DNA from: Hyphochytrium catenoides
Taxonomy: Eukaryota > Sar > Hyphochytriomycetes > Hyphochytriales > Hyphochytriaceae
Assembly (NCBI GenBank): GCA_900088475.1
Contig: FLMG01001983.1
Location: forward strand, 1 to 64,000
Reading direction: 5' to 3'
Length of the DNA stretch: 64,000 nt
The position numbers and the translations under genes were made by a program. Below, in pieces: positions 36,001-47,342 of the stretch; positions within the stretch are counted from its first letter, which is position 1; every line of letters begins with the position of its first letter. Under the pieces are notes generated by a model that was given only the letters and a program-made list of their open reading frames with translations, made no database searches and was not told the origin of the DNA.

Positions 36001-37320
36001 TCCTCTCACTGATAAGAGATAACCCGGATGCTGATGGGAGAAGACGGACGGAAGGCGGTTTAGAGAATGGCAGTGAGGGAAAGAACCCTGCAGTTATCGT
36101 CGAAGAAGATTTGGAGATTGCTGGCTTGCTGCCTGTGGAGGCTGCCTTCAAAAAGAGGTATGAGAAGGAGTTTATGGAGGATCTTAAGCCTTCTCCTTCT
36201 CTTTCCGCCAAACAGCACGAGCGAGTTGTTCGGGCCCATAGATTTGCCTCATTTTGCGCCGAGAGGGGGCTCATCTACAGGGTAGACGGCAAAGAGCATG
36301 GGTATAGGGCCGAGCTGCTTCCCTCTGTCTCATCTTTAGGTCTGCTCGGTCTCTTAGAGCCATCGAAAGTGAACATTGCCACCGATAAAGTGGAAGAGAA
36401 GAATCCGCCTTCAACTTCTCCTCCTAACGCGGAAGATGAGAAAAAGAATGTGACGGATGAAGTGACGCAGGTTTGTCTGAGTAACCCTCCATTTCCTCTA
36501 GTCACTGCTTCTAAGTTTTGTCTCTTTTTGCCTTCTCTTTGGGTGTCAGGTTCTTGACAGCATCTTTCAGTCCTATCAATCTCCATCATCGCCTGTGAGA
36601 AAGCCTGAAGAGGAACTAGGGATAGAAGGCTCGAGGGAAGATTTGATGGTTCTTAATCCTGGAAATTCAGCTTCAGCACTGCAACACGCGGGCCCGCAAG
36701 GGCAGAGAACTAGAAAGACTTTTCCTTTGGCTTCTGAGAGGAAAAGCGTTCCTAGCTCATCTCTTGCTTCTTCAGCTCACTCTACCGCATCCTCTCCTTC
36801 GGTACAAGACCTCCTTCGTGCTCCCCAGGCACTTCCACTCATTGTCATCGACGCCCCAAACGTTGCGATGCGACATGGACTCAACAGTTTCTTCTCTTGT
36901 AAGGGCATTCTACTTGCGTTCTCCTACTATCGAAAGAGAGGACATAAAGTGGTCGGCTTTCTACCTGACTATTACACGCGATATGAGGAAGTGGGGAAGA
37001 TGAGAAGGATGGCCAAAGCAGGTTTTGACGTGGGGAAAGCCAGGATCCCGGACGATGTATCTCTTCTCCGATCCTTAGTGGAAGGTGGAGCAATCGTCGC
37101 CACTCCCTCTCAGGACTACGACGACTCTTACTGCATACAATATGCAAGGACTCATGAGGGCTGCGTAGTGACCAACGATCTTTATAGAGATCATTTGGAG
37201 AAGCAGGGAGGAAGAGAGGAGAAAGCGGCGCTGAGACAATGGCTAAAGACCCATGTTATTTCTTACACATGGGTCGGGGATGAGTTTCTTCCCAATCCAG
37301 ACTTCAGATTCCCGACGTAA
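33013..37320 (+). CDS. EST1/SMG5-6-7-like domain fused to a Regnase (Zc3h12a)-type NYN ribonuclease
   Basis: Five exons (33013-33177, 33244-34103, 34280-35393, 35694-36470, 36550-37320) join in phase to give 1228 residues. Residues 1-200 are basic and disordered. A long Arg/Glu coiled coil follows. The EST1 14-3-3/TPR-like region covers about 310-900 and includes VTEWLQFSHEKNLDQKLW, IAVGDLSRYSEQY (roughly) and DWTIAEQHYWKALYLGPGNG from residue 524, then FNQLAVIATYRRDLPSAMYL. The block EEDLEIAGLLPVEAAFKKRY is the usual end of the EST1 helical domain. After a Ser/Pro linker, residues about 1065-1228 form an NYN domain: VIDAPNVAMRHG, KRGHKVVGFLPDYY, SQDYDDSYCIQYA and VVTNDLYRDHL, then VISYTWVGDEFLPNPDFR. 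Acidic residues D1073, D1163, D1164, D1182 and D1186 match the metal-binding set of Regnase-1, with the same 18-residue DD-to-ND spacing. No CCCH finger follows. In family terms this is a probable RNA-decay endonuclease resembling SMG6, but with a different nuclease. Confidence 0.88.
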
Positions 37321-37937
37321 GAAACCGCGCGAGAGGAAGAGAGGACGAGAAGGATTAACAAGGAGTGAGAAAGCACGGTAAACGGCCTGGGGGCTCGCTA
37401 GCCGCTGTATGGCCCACGGAGGCCACACAGAAAAAGCTTGCCTCTTCGAAGAGGAAACTGAAGCTTTGAGTGTCACACGCTCCTTTAGGTATGCGCATCC
37501 CTTTCGCGCCTTGCCTCCTTCAATGATGATAGCAGCGAAGGGGTTGCAGCTTCACGCTGCTGAGCATACACAGGAATGCGTGGAGGAGCGAGAGCGAGGG
37601 ATAGGGCCATTCAGAAATAGAGGGCTGAACAAGGCCGATTTACCGATGAAGAGGTCGTCTCTCCACTTTCAAGTGGGAACCGGATGGAAGCAGGCTGGTT
37701 TGGTGACCGATCCTGAAGCTGAGAAGAGCGGTGTTCCGAAGAATGAAGGTTGTTTTGCGGAGGATCTGGGTGTCAGTGATTGAGGGGAAGTCTGTGTTGA
37801 GCTATGATACAAGATTATGAAACGAAGACGATTCAGTACTTCTAGAGGTACGATGAAAATTTGAGGAGGTTTGCTTATCTTGGTGAGGTTTGCATATAGG
37901 ACAAGAGAATGATGCTAGAGCTCTTGTACGTCAAAAT
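37321..37937. other. Tail-to-tail intergenic region
   Basis: This lies between the 3' ends of the EST1-NYN gene (plus) and the coiled-coil gene (minus). A 124-residue plus-strand frame (37409-37783) is present but has no family features. It is more likely 3' UTR or chance sequence. Confidence 0.35.
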
Positions 37938-39665
37938 CTATGATGTCTCCCTTGGGAGACCCCATTCTGCTCTCAATCGCTCCTCGAGTTCTTTGCTAAT
38001 GTCCTCTGCGAGCTGGTGATACTCATCCTCATCTCCTATTGTGTCACCAATCTCGCCTCCCGTGCTTCCACCGCCCCCTCCGTGCAAATGTTGCGTCAGT
38101 GTTAAGCTCAAATCTTGAATAGAGGCCCGAAGGCCTTCCAGTGTTTGTCTAGACTCTATCTCTCCCCTTTCACATTCTTTACCTTTCTCTAAGGCCTCCA
38201 CAAGGTCATTCAGCCTTGTAACAGACTTCTCAAGTTCTTCTAATCTCTTCCTCTCGTCTAAAGAGAAGGAGAGAGAGGATAGAGGAAACATCACCGTCTC
38301 TGAACATCCAGATGGAAGTTCCGACGAAGGAAGAGTTTGAATGGCTTCCGGCGATAGTTCTGGCAAGCCCAGTATCTGAGAGCTATTGGGATGTGGAAAC
38401 CTATCATCAAAGAGTGTATCAGATCCAGAATCTGCGTCTTCTTCTCCTGGTTCTCCTGATCTCGATAAATCTGCCTTCAGCAGCGCCGCTACTTGGCCTC
38501 TCAGCGTTCTGTTCTCCTCCTAAAGAAAGCCCAGCATAGAGATATTACAAGTCATGGCATTTAGGGGCTGAAGGCAGTAGTGGCGCTCGAGGTGAAAGGG
38601 ACTTACTTGGATGGTCTTCATAGCCGCTTGAAGCTCTTTATTTTGAGTCTCCAGGCGTGCCACCTGAGCCTGAAGACTCTGAAGAAGTTACAGAGAAGGA
38701 CCGAAAGCAGGTCAAATCTCAACATCCCCCTAAGAGCCACTTTGATGGTGTTCTTACCAGGGAAAGAGGATCAACCTTCTTGGCCTTTCTTCCACCTTTG
38801 TCAAGAGGATATCGACGGGCAGGGGGAGCATAGGTCCAAAATGTACGGAGAGAATGACAAGGCACGTCAGCGGGAAGTTTACCTAGCTCACAGACAGCCA
38901 TTGGATATCACGTCAGCCCTATACCTGTGACGCCGGCTGCCCCAAAATCGGAAGGCGGAAGGCGAGAAGGTCCCAAATGTTTAGCGGAAGCCTTCAACTT
39001 CTTAACTGCTGTAGCTCCCGTTTGGACCATGGAATGAGCTTCAGTAGCTGAAATTGGGCCGGGCCTGGCTTTAGGCTTCGCCTTGCGTCCGAGTGCAGCA
39101 GTACGTGGTCGAGCTGGAGCCACCACCGATTTCGGGACACCGTTAGAGCTAAACCTTGTCGTAGCTTTAGCAGGCTTTGACGGAGGGAGTCTCGCAGATG
39201 CAGGGGTCAGCTTCTTTGATGATTTTTATGCAAAGATTAAAACGGTTAGGGAAGGGCAGGAGGAGAAGAGTTAGGGATTAGACTAACGAGGTTTCACTCC
39301 TCCATTCACGTGTCTCGTTATACCTGCTCTGTCATTTCACCTTCCCTCTTCTTCACGGCTTCAGAGCTAAGTTTGCTAGGCGTTGGTGCCTTCCCCTTGG
39401 TTGACAGGGTATTTGCAGAAGCCTTAGCTAGAGCCTGCTTTGTATCGTCCTGTTCTCGCACCATTCCTCGAAACTTTTCAGCACCATTAACGTCTTCCTT
39501 GTCTCTCTCGATCTTGGCGTGGCGTCCCTGTTTCCCCACCCAGTTGGCATCTGTTTCCAAGAACTCCTCCGTGATGCCCCAGAGAGCTAAGACTTCCCTT
39601 ATTCCGGGAACTCCCCCACAGGAACTCATTGCCTTCTTTATCTTTTTCTTTCTACGACAAACCAT
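37938..39665 (-). CDS. Unrecognised basic, coiled-coil protein
   Basis: I do not recognise a family. About four to five minus-strand exons are visible. The first (39665 to about 39322) is Lys-rich and begins MVCRRKKKIKKAM, with a folded-looking segment IREVLALWGITEEFLETDAN. The second (about 39230-38930) is Ala/Pro/Lys-rich and disordered (LGRKAKPKARPG). Later blocks form coiled coils: QVARLETQNKELQAAMKTIQ near 38660, EENRTLRGQVAALL near 38520, and a long block at 38366-37938 with LDERKRLEELEKSVTRLNDL and SKELEERLRAEWGL before the stop. A poly-Gly run (HLHGGGGGS) interrupts the last block. Cytoskeletal or centrosomal coiled-coil proteins have such layouts, but this is only an impression. Confidence 0.6.
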
Positions 39666-39812
39666 ACTGCGGATAAACTTCGCTAGTCGGGGGTCTGATC
39701 GCGTAAAAGTGGGAAAAAATCGGCAACAGGAGTGGAGAGGAGATAGATATGATTGATTAGCTTCGGTATGCTTGTGATTAAGAAAAGTGATTGAGGAGCG
39801 GTCACACAGTGA

Positions 39813-42150
39813 TCAGGCAAAACGGCAGCGAGCGTGCACGGGGTAGACCTCAAGAGTGTTCAAAGCAGCAGTGGTATCTGGTTCTGATGCATATAACCCA
39901 CCTGCCTCTCCATTTCCTTCAACATCACAAATGAGGAAGCTCTTATTCGTACGCATCATTTCCGCAATTTGTATCATCCCAGCATTCAATACCTTGTTGT
40001 TCAGAAGGAGGATCCCTGCGCAGTCGGTTGCGGAGTTGCTTTAGTGTTGATCCTCTGCCATGGTAGTTAGCATGAACCCATGGTGTTCCCATTGACAATC
40101 TGACCAATACTCCTCATTCTGTTTAGCTCCTCATGCAGCTCTACCTCTTTATCATCTTTGTTCCATGCAGGAGAGGACTAAAATTTACATAATTCATCCT
40201 GCCTCTATGATCAGACTAGGAGTCTCATACCGACTATCCATGCATCCTGGGCAAGGGTGGAACTTAGTTTTTTAGCAAAGAGCTCTCCTAGCCCATTCTG
40301 CGATAAGTCCAGAAGGACTAGTCCATAACCTCGAACATCTTTAGGAGATTCACCCCTTAGGCTCGAACTCCACTGTAGCTCATCTCTGCGGGCATCATGG
40401 GCCTATATTCAGAAAAAGGGCAAATGAGCTTGAGATAAAGGTATAGATTAGAGGTAAGGAGCCGACGCACCCAGCATCTATTGGGTTAACTGAGTTCTTG
40501 AGAGTGAGGCGCTAATAAGATTGTGGACTTCAAGGAAGTGAAAACTTGGAGACCACAGGTCGATGGGGAACAACAAGACCGTATAAGAACTGAGAGAGGT
40601 CTCGTTAGTGTGGTACCTTAATCATGCTTGTGATGGCGTGCGCACTTTCGTCGGTCAAACTGTTACCAGATAAATCCAGGATCGCCAAATTAGACGCATT
40701 CGTCAGGGCCGGAGACAGAGCTGCAAGTTAAGAAAGAGAGGAGATGAACTCAACACCAGGCCCATACTATCGAGTTGACATGTACATCTAATTGTCAGGA
40801 GCGAAACTCACTTCTCAATCCTGCATCTCCTAAACAACATCCTGATAGCGTCAAGCGCCGCAAGCTGGTGCACTTCGATATCCCCTAAGGAGGCACATGC
40901 AAGTCAAGTGATGGGATGGGCTAGTCTTCATTTGCGCCTTGCCTGCTCCTTCGATTGCAAACCACATCATTACTCGCTCATCCGCATTCTTATTAAAGGT
41001 GATACCCAATTCCTGTCACACCTAATAAAGGTTACTGTCACCGATCTCTTCTTCTCAGGCAGCAAAAACAGTCTCCCTCTTTGGACAACGAAAAAATAGC
41101 CGTTCTGGGATCTCCTTCTTCATTTACCTTGACCAGCAACTTCAATGACTTGGGCAGCAGCTTTACACCAGGAAGCTGTAAGGTTACCAGCGATGTCGTT
41201 ACTTCAAAGTTACGACCGAGTGCTCTGTGAAGTAAGGTATCGCTTCGTAAAACTGAGGTTGGAGGCTGGAAGAATAGGCCAGTCGTGTAGGAGGTGGAAA
41301 GGAGATTCTATTCTAGACAACTGATAGATACGAGAACTTTCAGGTGCTGGAAATGGCAAACGCACCTGCATAGAATAAGGTTCTCAGACGGATTGAATAT
41401 TGCTGCGCTCACTCCTCTCCGAGAGCGCCCTCCTATAGAGGCCCAGAGTCAAGAAAAGCACGAAGAGCCCGGTAAGCAAACGTACGACAGAGGTACAAGC
41501 TTAAAACAAGATATCTTGGTAAGTGAGAATTCATGAAATATTAAGTGCAACTGGGCATAGAGGATACAGATGGATTCAGGAACTAATGAAGAGGGAGCGG
41601 TGAGAAGGAAGCAATGATACTGTACAAACAGACGGGATTACGTTTCGAGCCACTTGTCTCGCCGCAGGAGAGCCTTATCTCCGTCAAGTTTGCAGCTACC
41701 TTCAGAACTCCCTCCAAGGCTTCCAACTGTCAGGAGACACAGGTAGGCAAGAGGGTAGATCGAGTTATAAAGAATTATGCCGCAGCTATTAGCGTAACCT
41801 TGCGAATGCGTGAACATGCATAGGTAGCAGGAAGCGATGAAGAGCTTCGAGAGAAGAAATATAGATGAGCCGTCTTACCTGCTGAACATCGTAGTCGTCC
41901 AGATGCCCCTGGACCTTATTGAGCCTCAATGACTGCAATATATCAGCATCAGGGGCAATCTGCCTTTTGGAGCAGAGCTTGGTGTACAGAGCCTACCACG
42001 TCAGCTTAGTATGAGAAAGGTCTTCGACTGACACGCCGATGAATGAAAAACCATAAAAAGTACTACCTGTTCTGGTGTGGAATTCCTGCTCCTCTCGACC
42101 GAAGAAGTGACGCTCCTTGCGTCCAAGGACCTTGCTCGAGCCGCCGGCAT
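39813..42150 (-). CDS. Leucine-rich repeat (ribonuclease-inhibitor-like) protein
   Basis: A multi-exon gene encodes RNI-type leucine-rich repeats, roughly one repeat per exon. From the N-terminus: MPAARARSLDARSVTSSVER (start at 42150), then ALYTKLCSKRQIAPDADILQ and SLRLNKVQGHLDDYDVQQ, then ALEGVLKVAANLTEIRLSCG (about 41720-41665), CTSLRRLTLSGCCLGDAGLR (about 40880-40815), LTNASNLAILDLSGNSLTDE (about 40710-40650), GLVLLDLSQNGLGELFAKKL (about 40335-40275) and LLLNNKVLNAGMIQIAEMMR (about 40010-39950). The last repeat is followed by NKSFLICDVEGN and a short tail stopping at 39813. The LxxLxLSxN pattern with 26-29-residue spacing is RNI-like, as in RanGAP, NLR and tropomodulin-like proteins. No other domain is visible, so the partner and pathway cannot be named. 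Some intermediate exons (around 41.0-41.6 kb) are uncertain. Confidence 0.72.
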
Positions 42151-42979
42151 TCTTAGATAGCGTCTCGGGTGCGGATCATCACGCTGCGGACCGCCTTTTT
42201 GTGCTTGCGGAGAAATCTTAGTTCGGGCTTATGAGGCTTAGACGCGTTCCAAGCGCCTGCATCCTCGGATGAGGTGTTGAAGAATGAGTTGTTCCAAGGG
42301 TAGCGGGCTGTCCTTTATAACTCCTTTCCGCAACAAATTGCCCACTGTGCCACAGAGCTTGCATCCACAGCCTCCTTGCTAAGTCCAGATTCTTTGTTTT
42401 GACCCAAGTCTATACGGCATAGTCTGTCCGCCTCGATCACTTCAATGCGAGCAATAACCAAATTTGAGTTTTCTTCAGAGAAGAGAGCGCTTGACGAGAT
42501 GACGAGTCTTTCTTTGGCTTGATTTCAATTTCTGAGATGAGAATTGAGCTTTCTAAATGATTTTCGGCTGCCTATTAGGAGCCTCATCAGTGGCTTTACA
42601 TGTTGTTGAAGTTCCCAACTGTAACGAGGGCATGAATTATTCAAAACAGAGGCCCAACAACATTACTGTTGTCTGTTGTACGACTGTATGGGCACTCTTC
42701 TGAAGCGTCACCGAGACATCCCCTTGGAGCTTGGTTCTGATCTGTGATTGAGCTCATGTTGAAGGATCTCTCGGTACAGATAGCTGTACGAATACGGATG
42801 TGCAGATGTGCTTCATTATTCATCCTTCGACCATGGCATTTTCCCCTTTGTTAGGAAGCAATGGAACGTCAAGGGGGAAGAGTAAGAGAGGCCTTTAGAG
42901 ATCAACCAGATATCGAGACCATTGGAAGGTACTTGAGCGTCATCACAGCTCAAGAGAGAACCGCGAAACTTTATTTGAG
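42151..42979. other. Divergent intergenic region
   Basis: This lies between the LRR gene (minus) and the SET-domain gene (plus). It should include both promoters. Frames here lack family features. An upstream Met at 42861 is in another frame from the SET protein and is probably 5' UTR. Confidence 0.35.
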
Positions 42980-45900
42980 ATGCAGGGGGAACCAAAAGCA
43001 GCCAAACGTCTCAAGACCACTCAACCACCCCACAGTAAGGGTACCGAGGGTGGAAAGGCAGAGCTCCATAGGTTGCTGCGCTGGCTGGAGGAGAAGGGAG
43101 TAGACACAAGCAATTTTAGCGTTCGGACCTCTCAATGTAAACCCTTGCGCTGCCCTTCTCTGCAAATGTTAGGTTCTCTTGACACTATAGCACCCATGCC
43201 TCTGCTCTGTTCTTCCTCCATCTTTTGAGCAGATGGCGGCTATGGAGTCTTTAGCGAAAGAGATATATCTCCAGGGGTGGGCACACCTGTGCTTGAGATT
43301 CCGCAAACAGCCATTCTGGGGTTAGAGTATGCTCTCGATTCAAGCGTAGGCCATGCTGCAGTTAAGTTTGCCACGGAAGAAGGCATCCTTGACAAAGTCT
43401 GGCCGAAAGTGTACCTCTGGTTATACATGATCTATGCTCGAGAAAGTGATGAGTCTTACTTTGGACCCTATCTTCGCTCCATTCCCAGTGAGTACTCAGA
43501 CCCGCTATGGTACTCACCCGAGGAGCTCAAGGTGAGAATGTAGGGCCTTCCTAGAAGAAGTAGAGTGTTTTTGCAGTGTTCATCGCTACTGACCTGTGGC
43601 TCCTTCCCAGTCCCTTGGCTACTGCTTTCATCATATCCCTGACAAACTTATTTGTTAGTTCTTCGAAGGAACAACTTTGGAGAGCTCCCTCTCGAAGTAT
43701 ATCGGTGTCCTCGACGCGCAGTACAAGCTCTTCTTTCCAGCTCTATCAGAACGCCATCCAGAGCTCTTTCCTTCCTCTCGGTACACGTGGCAGAACTTCT
43801 TGTGGGCGCGGTCCGCTTACACCTCCAGAGGTAACCACCAGAATAAATACTAATGAGCCATGTGGGGTGGTGATTTCTTTGTTTTTCTTTGTAATGACGC
43901 TGTACTCTTTCCTGTCTACACTGTTACTGCGTTCTAGCGTAGCTTACAGCATTCTCTTCAGGGTTCTCCCATGCCGTACAGACCCTACAATCAAAGGACG
44001 CAAGTCGAGCTCCTGCCATAAGGTAGAGCTAGGCAGTTATTTGCCGTAAGTGCTTGATAAGCGCCTTGATCACAAGTGCTACTTTCGACCATAGGAGGAC
44101 GGGTGGCTTCTTACAGGAGGAAGGGGAGGGAAAGTGCGGGTGCATGTGCCCTCTACTGGACCTGTGCAACCATCGATATAGGCAAGAGGTTGTGTGGACT
44201 GTATCTTCTGAGTCTCTAGGCTTCGTATACCCCAAAGGGCTGAAACGTGGAGAAGAGATCTTCAATAACTACGGCGCCAAAAGAAGCGAAGGTATGTAAG
44301 TGGGATAGAACCGTGATGGGCCTAGAACTCATACGCCTGGTCCAGAAATGTTGCTAGCTTATGGGTTCTGCGAGGACAACAATCCAAAGGTGACGCCAGC
44401 CAAAAGTGCACTTTCTGTAACCCCGACACTGACCACCATCTACTGTCAATTATTGACTCTTGTCGTCCAGGACTCGGTGGCGGTGGTGGTCCGAATGGGC
44501 AACGAAGGCAGTCAGATTAGCCCTCATCGACACTTGCTCGAAAGGTACCTCAAAGCTGCCCCCTTCGTTACATCTTGATCTATGAGGCGGATTTGCTTAC
44601 TTCTTGTCCACAAAGGATACAGTGTCCAGATTCCTACTTTCTAACCAAGGACGAGATCCCTTGTGAGTTACTTCGCTGTCTGAGGATATGCGTCATGAAT
44701 GAGCATGAGCTGCACACGTTTGGCCTCGTCTCTCCTGAAGGACAAGGGCCAGTCGTCGATGGGCCCATAACCGCTAGGAATGAGTACGCTGCCCTTACGG
44801 CACTAAGTAACATGATCGCTACGCGGTTGGCCCGCCTTTCCGGCGGTTCTCCTGTAGAAGCAGATCTGACGGACAAAGAAGAACTAGACAAGCAGAAGTC
44901 CAATGGCAAGTGGAAAGCCGTCCATGCTCTAAGATATCGAATAAGTCAACGCCAGGTAAACGTAGAATATCTCTACTGCAAGCAAGGGATACATTAGGAA
45001 GAGCTTACCGGTGTCCGTATAGATTCTTATGGCATCCCTGAAGAGAGCTACTGAGCTCATGAGCTCCTTTCGGCGCGATCAGTATCGAATTCTTCAAACT
45101 CTGCCCAATGCAGAATGGCAGCAACCAATAGCAGGAGAAGACTGGTTCCTGCTTGAGAAGGATGTACCGTCGGGGCACGCTATCTTCACATTCGCTCAAG
45201 AATCCGTCTTGACTGCGGAACACCTGCGTATGGAGCTAGGTAGGCATTGGTTGCTTGTAGACAGTATACTAATAACAATGACAGGTCTCCGCAGTACCGG
45301 TACACTGACCAATGTGCTGTGTAGCTGAAGCCTTTGAGCAGATAGAGGGTTTAGAGCAAGAAGTGCTTCTCGCTCTTCTGCTTCTGCACGAGCTCAAGCG
45401 AGGAACAGAGCTTTGGTGTGGTCTCTTTAATGAGGAGTTACTTTATAGACGCTCTGCTTTGCTTTGGAACGACGAAGACTTCGCAGTCCTGGGACCTTGC
45501 AACGGAAGCTTGATGGAGCAATGCCGAGACCATGTGGGCTAAAAATCTCTCTTTATCCTTTTAGCCTATCGCCACTTCCTTCTCTCATACGAGCGATATT
45601 TGGGCCTCTTGAATCCTCAAGCCTTTAACTGACCTCGCTCCATTCGCAGAAAGAGGAGCTAGAAGAGGAGCACGAACAGCTGTTTCCGTTATTGTCCGAT
45701 ACGTGGCCTGCCCTCTTTCCCCCTTGCACGTTCGACAAATTTCTTAAAGCTGTAGCTTTTGTCAGACACAACGCGTTTCATGCAGTGGTTGCCGATTCAG
45801 GGGTCAGTCTGGTAAGCATCTACTGGCATCAAGACCCGGCATACTGAGTTACATTGGTTAATTGTGATCATTCTGCAGTACTGCCTTCTTCCACTGCCCC

Positions 45901-46589
45901 TCACGCGCACGATCCGGCGGAGTCCTGTGGCTCCGGTCTCTCTAGCTTGGGACAACGAGAAAGGCATATGTAGCCTCTTGGCTGAGGAACCATTACGCAT
46001 GGGAGAATGTCTGGTCCTTCCGCTGCCTCCACTCATGGAGGGAACGAATGACGAACAAGTGGAGCTCTTTGGCCAGGCCTGGAACCACAATCCCTACGAT
46101 TGGTGCGGTATTAGACCCCTCAAGGAGGAAAGCAAGGATAAGTCTAAAGCCTACTTTGAAGCTAGAAGGACTATCATGGAGCTGGTCGCGCTAGGCCCAG
46201 TATTGCGGCTCCTGCCCTTGAATCCACCGAAGGTCCTACCGCCAATTCTCCAGCTCGTAGCCGGGCTCTGCGTTGCCCCTGGCTCCGACCTACTTATGCT
46301 CTGCCAAGACCTCGACCCGCCTGCCAAACCGCCCCTTCTGCAAGCACAGTCCTTGTTGACGAAGGTAGGAAGTGTAAAGAGTCGTGAAGCAGCCGTTTTT
46401 CTGGTAAAGCACCTCGAAGAGCTGCTTGGGGCGCTGGATGAGGCTGCTGAGCCCTCAAGAAATATGCCGCGGAGTGCAAGCTGTTGGAAGCAGTATCGAA
46501 GCTCCAAGAGAGAAATCACGGGACAACACCTATCTTTGGCAAGATCGTGGCTGAAAGAGTTGCAGCCTCAGAGGGACCCTAATAATTGA
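42980..46589 (+). CDS. SET-domain lysine/histidine methyltransferase, SETD3/SETD6/Rubisco-LSMT-like
   Basis: A multi-exon gene of the plant Rubisco-LSMT/SETD3/SETD6 class, with the SET domain split by a helical insert and followed by a substrate-binding domain. The first exon gives MQGEPKAAKRLK and ELHRLLRWLEEKGVDTSNFS. An in-phase splice then gives DGGYGVFSERDISPG, the usual start of the SET domain. Next come LEIPQTAILG, the insert with FGPYLRSIPSEYSDPLWYSP, and LFPSSRYTWQNFLWARSAYT. The core motifs CPLLDLCNH and EEIFNNYGAK (about 44150-44280), followed by EMLLAYGFCEDN, form the AdoMet and lysine-channel signature. The region 44.6-46.6 kb matches the C-terminal substrate-binding domain only loosely. 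Family members methylate Rubisco, actin His73 or NF-kB; the target here cannot be told. The gene ends 18 bases from the 3' end of the ZGRF1-like gene. Several middle exons are approximate. Confidence 0.83.
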
Positions 46590-46607
46590 TCTGATAGAAA
46601 AAGTAAG

Positions 46608-47342
46608 CTATGTAGACGGCTCGGTACTGAATAGCCCTAGAATCTCTTCCCTCTTTCTTTTCTTTCTTGGCTGCCTTTCAGGATACTTGCAGCCTCCTTC
46701 AGCCAGGTCCTCAGGAGATGGCTCCGTAACCAAGTTTATGCTGTCCACTTTGAATGAAACATGCTTCTCTGAAGGGTGAAGCCCGTCTTGCATATGAATT
46801 GCTGTATCATCCTCTCTTTGAGAGCTGGTAGACTCACAGGGAGCCCCAGATTCAGTAGTCGCATCCGTGGGAGTAGGGCTGTTCTTCTGAGTAGTACCAG
46901 GGGTGACGTGCAGCCAGCCACCTGCAGTAGTCACCGGTTCCAATGGCTCCTCGTGTTCTGGTCTTTGATCACTGGCTGGTCTAGGTATGATGCTGACCTT
47001 ATGCGTCTTGTGGGTTACACGGGTTGAGCTCTCCGGGGCCCCATCAGGTTTACACGGCCCTAAAAATGTGGCTTCTTCAAGGTTGAGGACGTGAAGCGGC
47101 ATATCCAGGATCTCCAGATCTGCTGCCCAGGTCCGGGGATTGACACGATGGGACTCAATCTTTTTCCCTGGATCCTCTTCATCGTACAATATAATCAACC
47201 TCTCCTTACTGATGACGAGTAACCCATCCTGCCAGATTCTGTTCTTGTTCTTTCGTGCTTTATGTTTAGAATACATGCAGCTGTACTTCACTGCGGGACA
47301 ACTTTGCAGATAGTCGGCTGCTAAATCTGATAAGCTTGGCAT
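46608..47342 (-). CDS. ZGRF1/Mte1 N-terminal (DUF2439) domain protein, stand-alone
   Basis: An intronless frame of 244 residues. Residues about 15-95 fit the DUF2439/ZGRF1_N domain: VKYSCMYSKHKARKNKNRIW followed by QDGLLVISKERLIILYDE, then SHRVNPRTWAADLEILDMP. This compact domain occurs at the N-terminus of human ZGRF1 (fused to a helicase) and in yeast Mte1 and fission-yeast Dbl2, which are non-enzymatic regulators of FANCM/Mph1-family helicases at recombination intermediates. The remainder is disordered, Ser/Thr/Pro/Glu-rich, and ends in a basic PRKKRKREE cluster that resembles a nuclear localisation signal. No zinc finger or helicase motif is present, so the architecture is Mte1-like. The gene is tail-to-tail with the SET gene, 18 bases away. 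Confidence 0.75.
   Translation of the reverse strand: MPSLSDLAADYLQSCPAVKYSCMYSKHKARKNKNRIWQDGLLVISKERLIILYDEEDPGKKIESHRVNPRTWAADLEILDMPLHVLNLEEATFLGPCKPDGAPESSTRVTHKTHKVSIIPRPASDQRPEHEEPLEPVTTAGGWLHVTPGTTQKNSPTPTDATTESGAPCESTSSQREDDTAIHMQDGLHPSEKHVSFKVDSINLVTEPSPEDLAEGGCKYPERQPRKKRKREEILGLFSTEPST

Noticed and set aside
37409-37783. 124-residue plus-strand frame after the EST1-NYN stop
   Set aside because: Considered as a missing C-terminal finger of the nuclease, but it lacks the Cys/His pattern and is separated by an in-frame stop.
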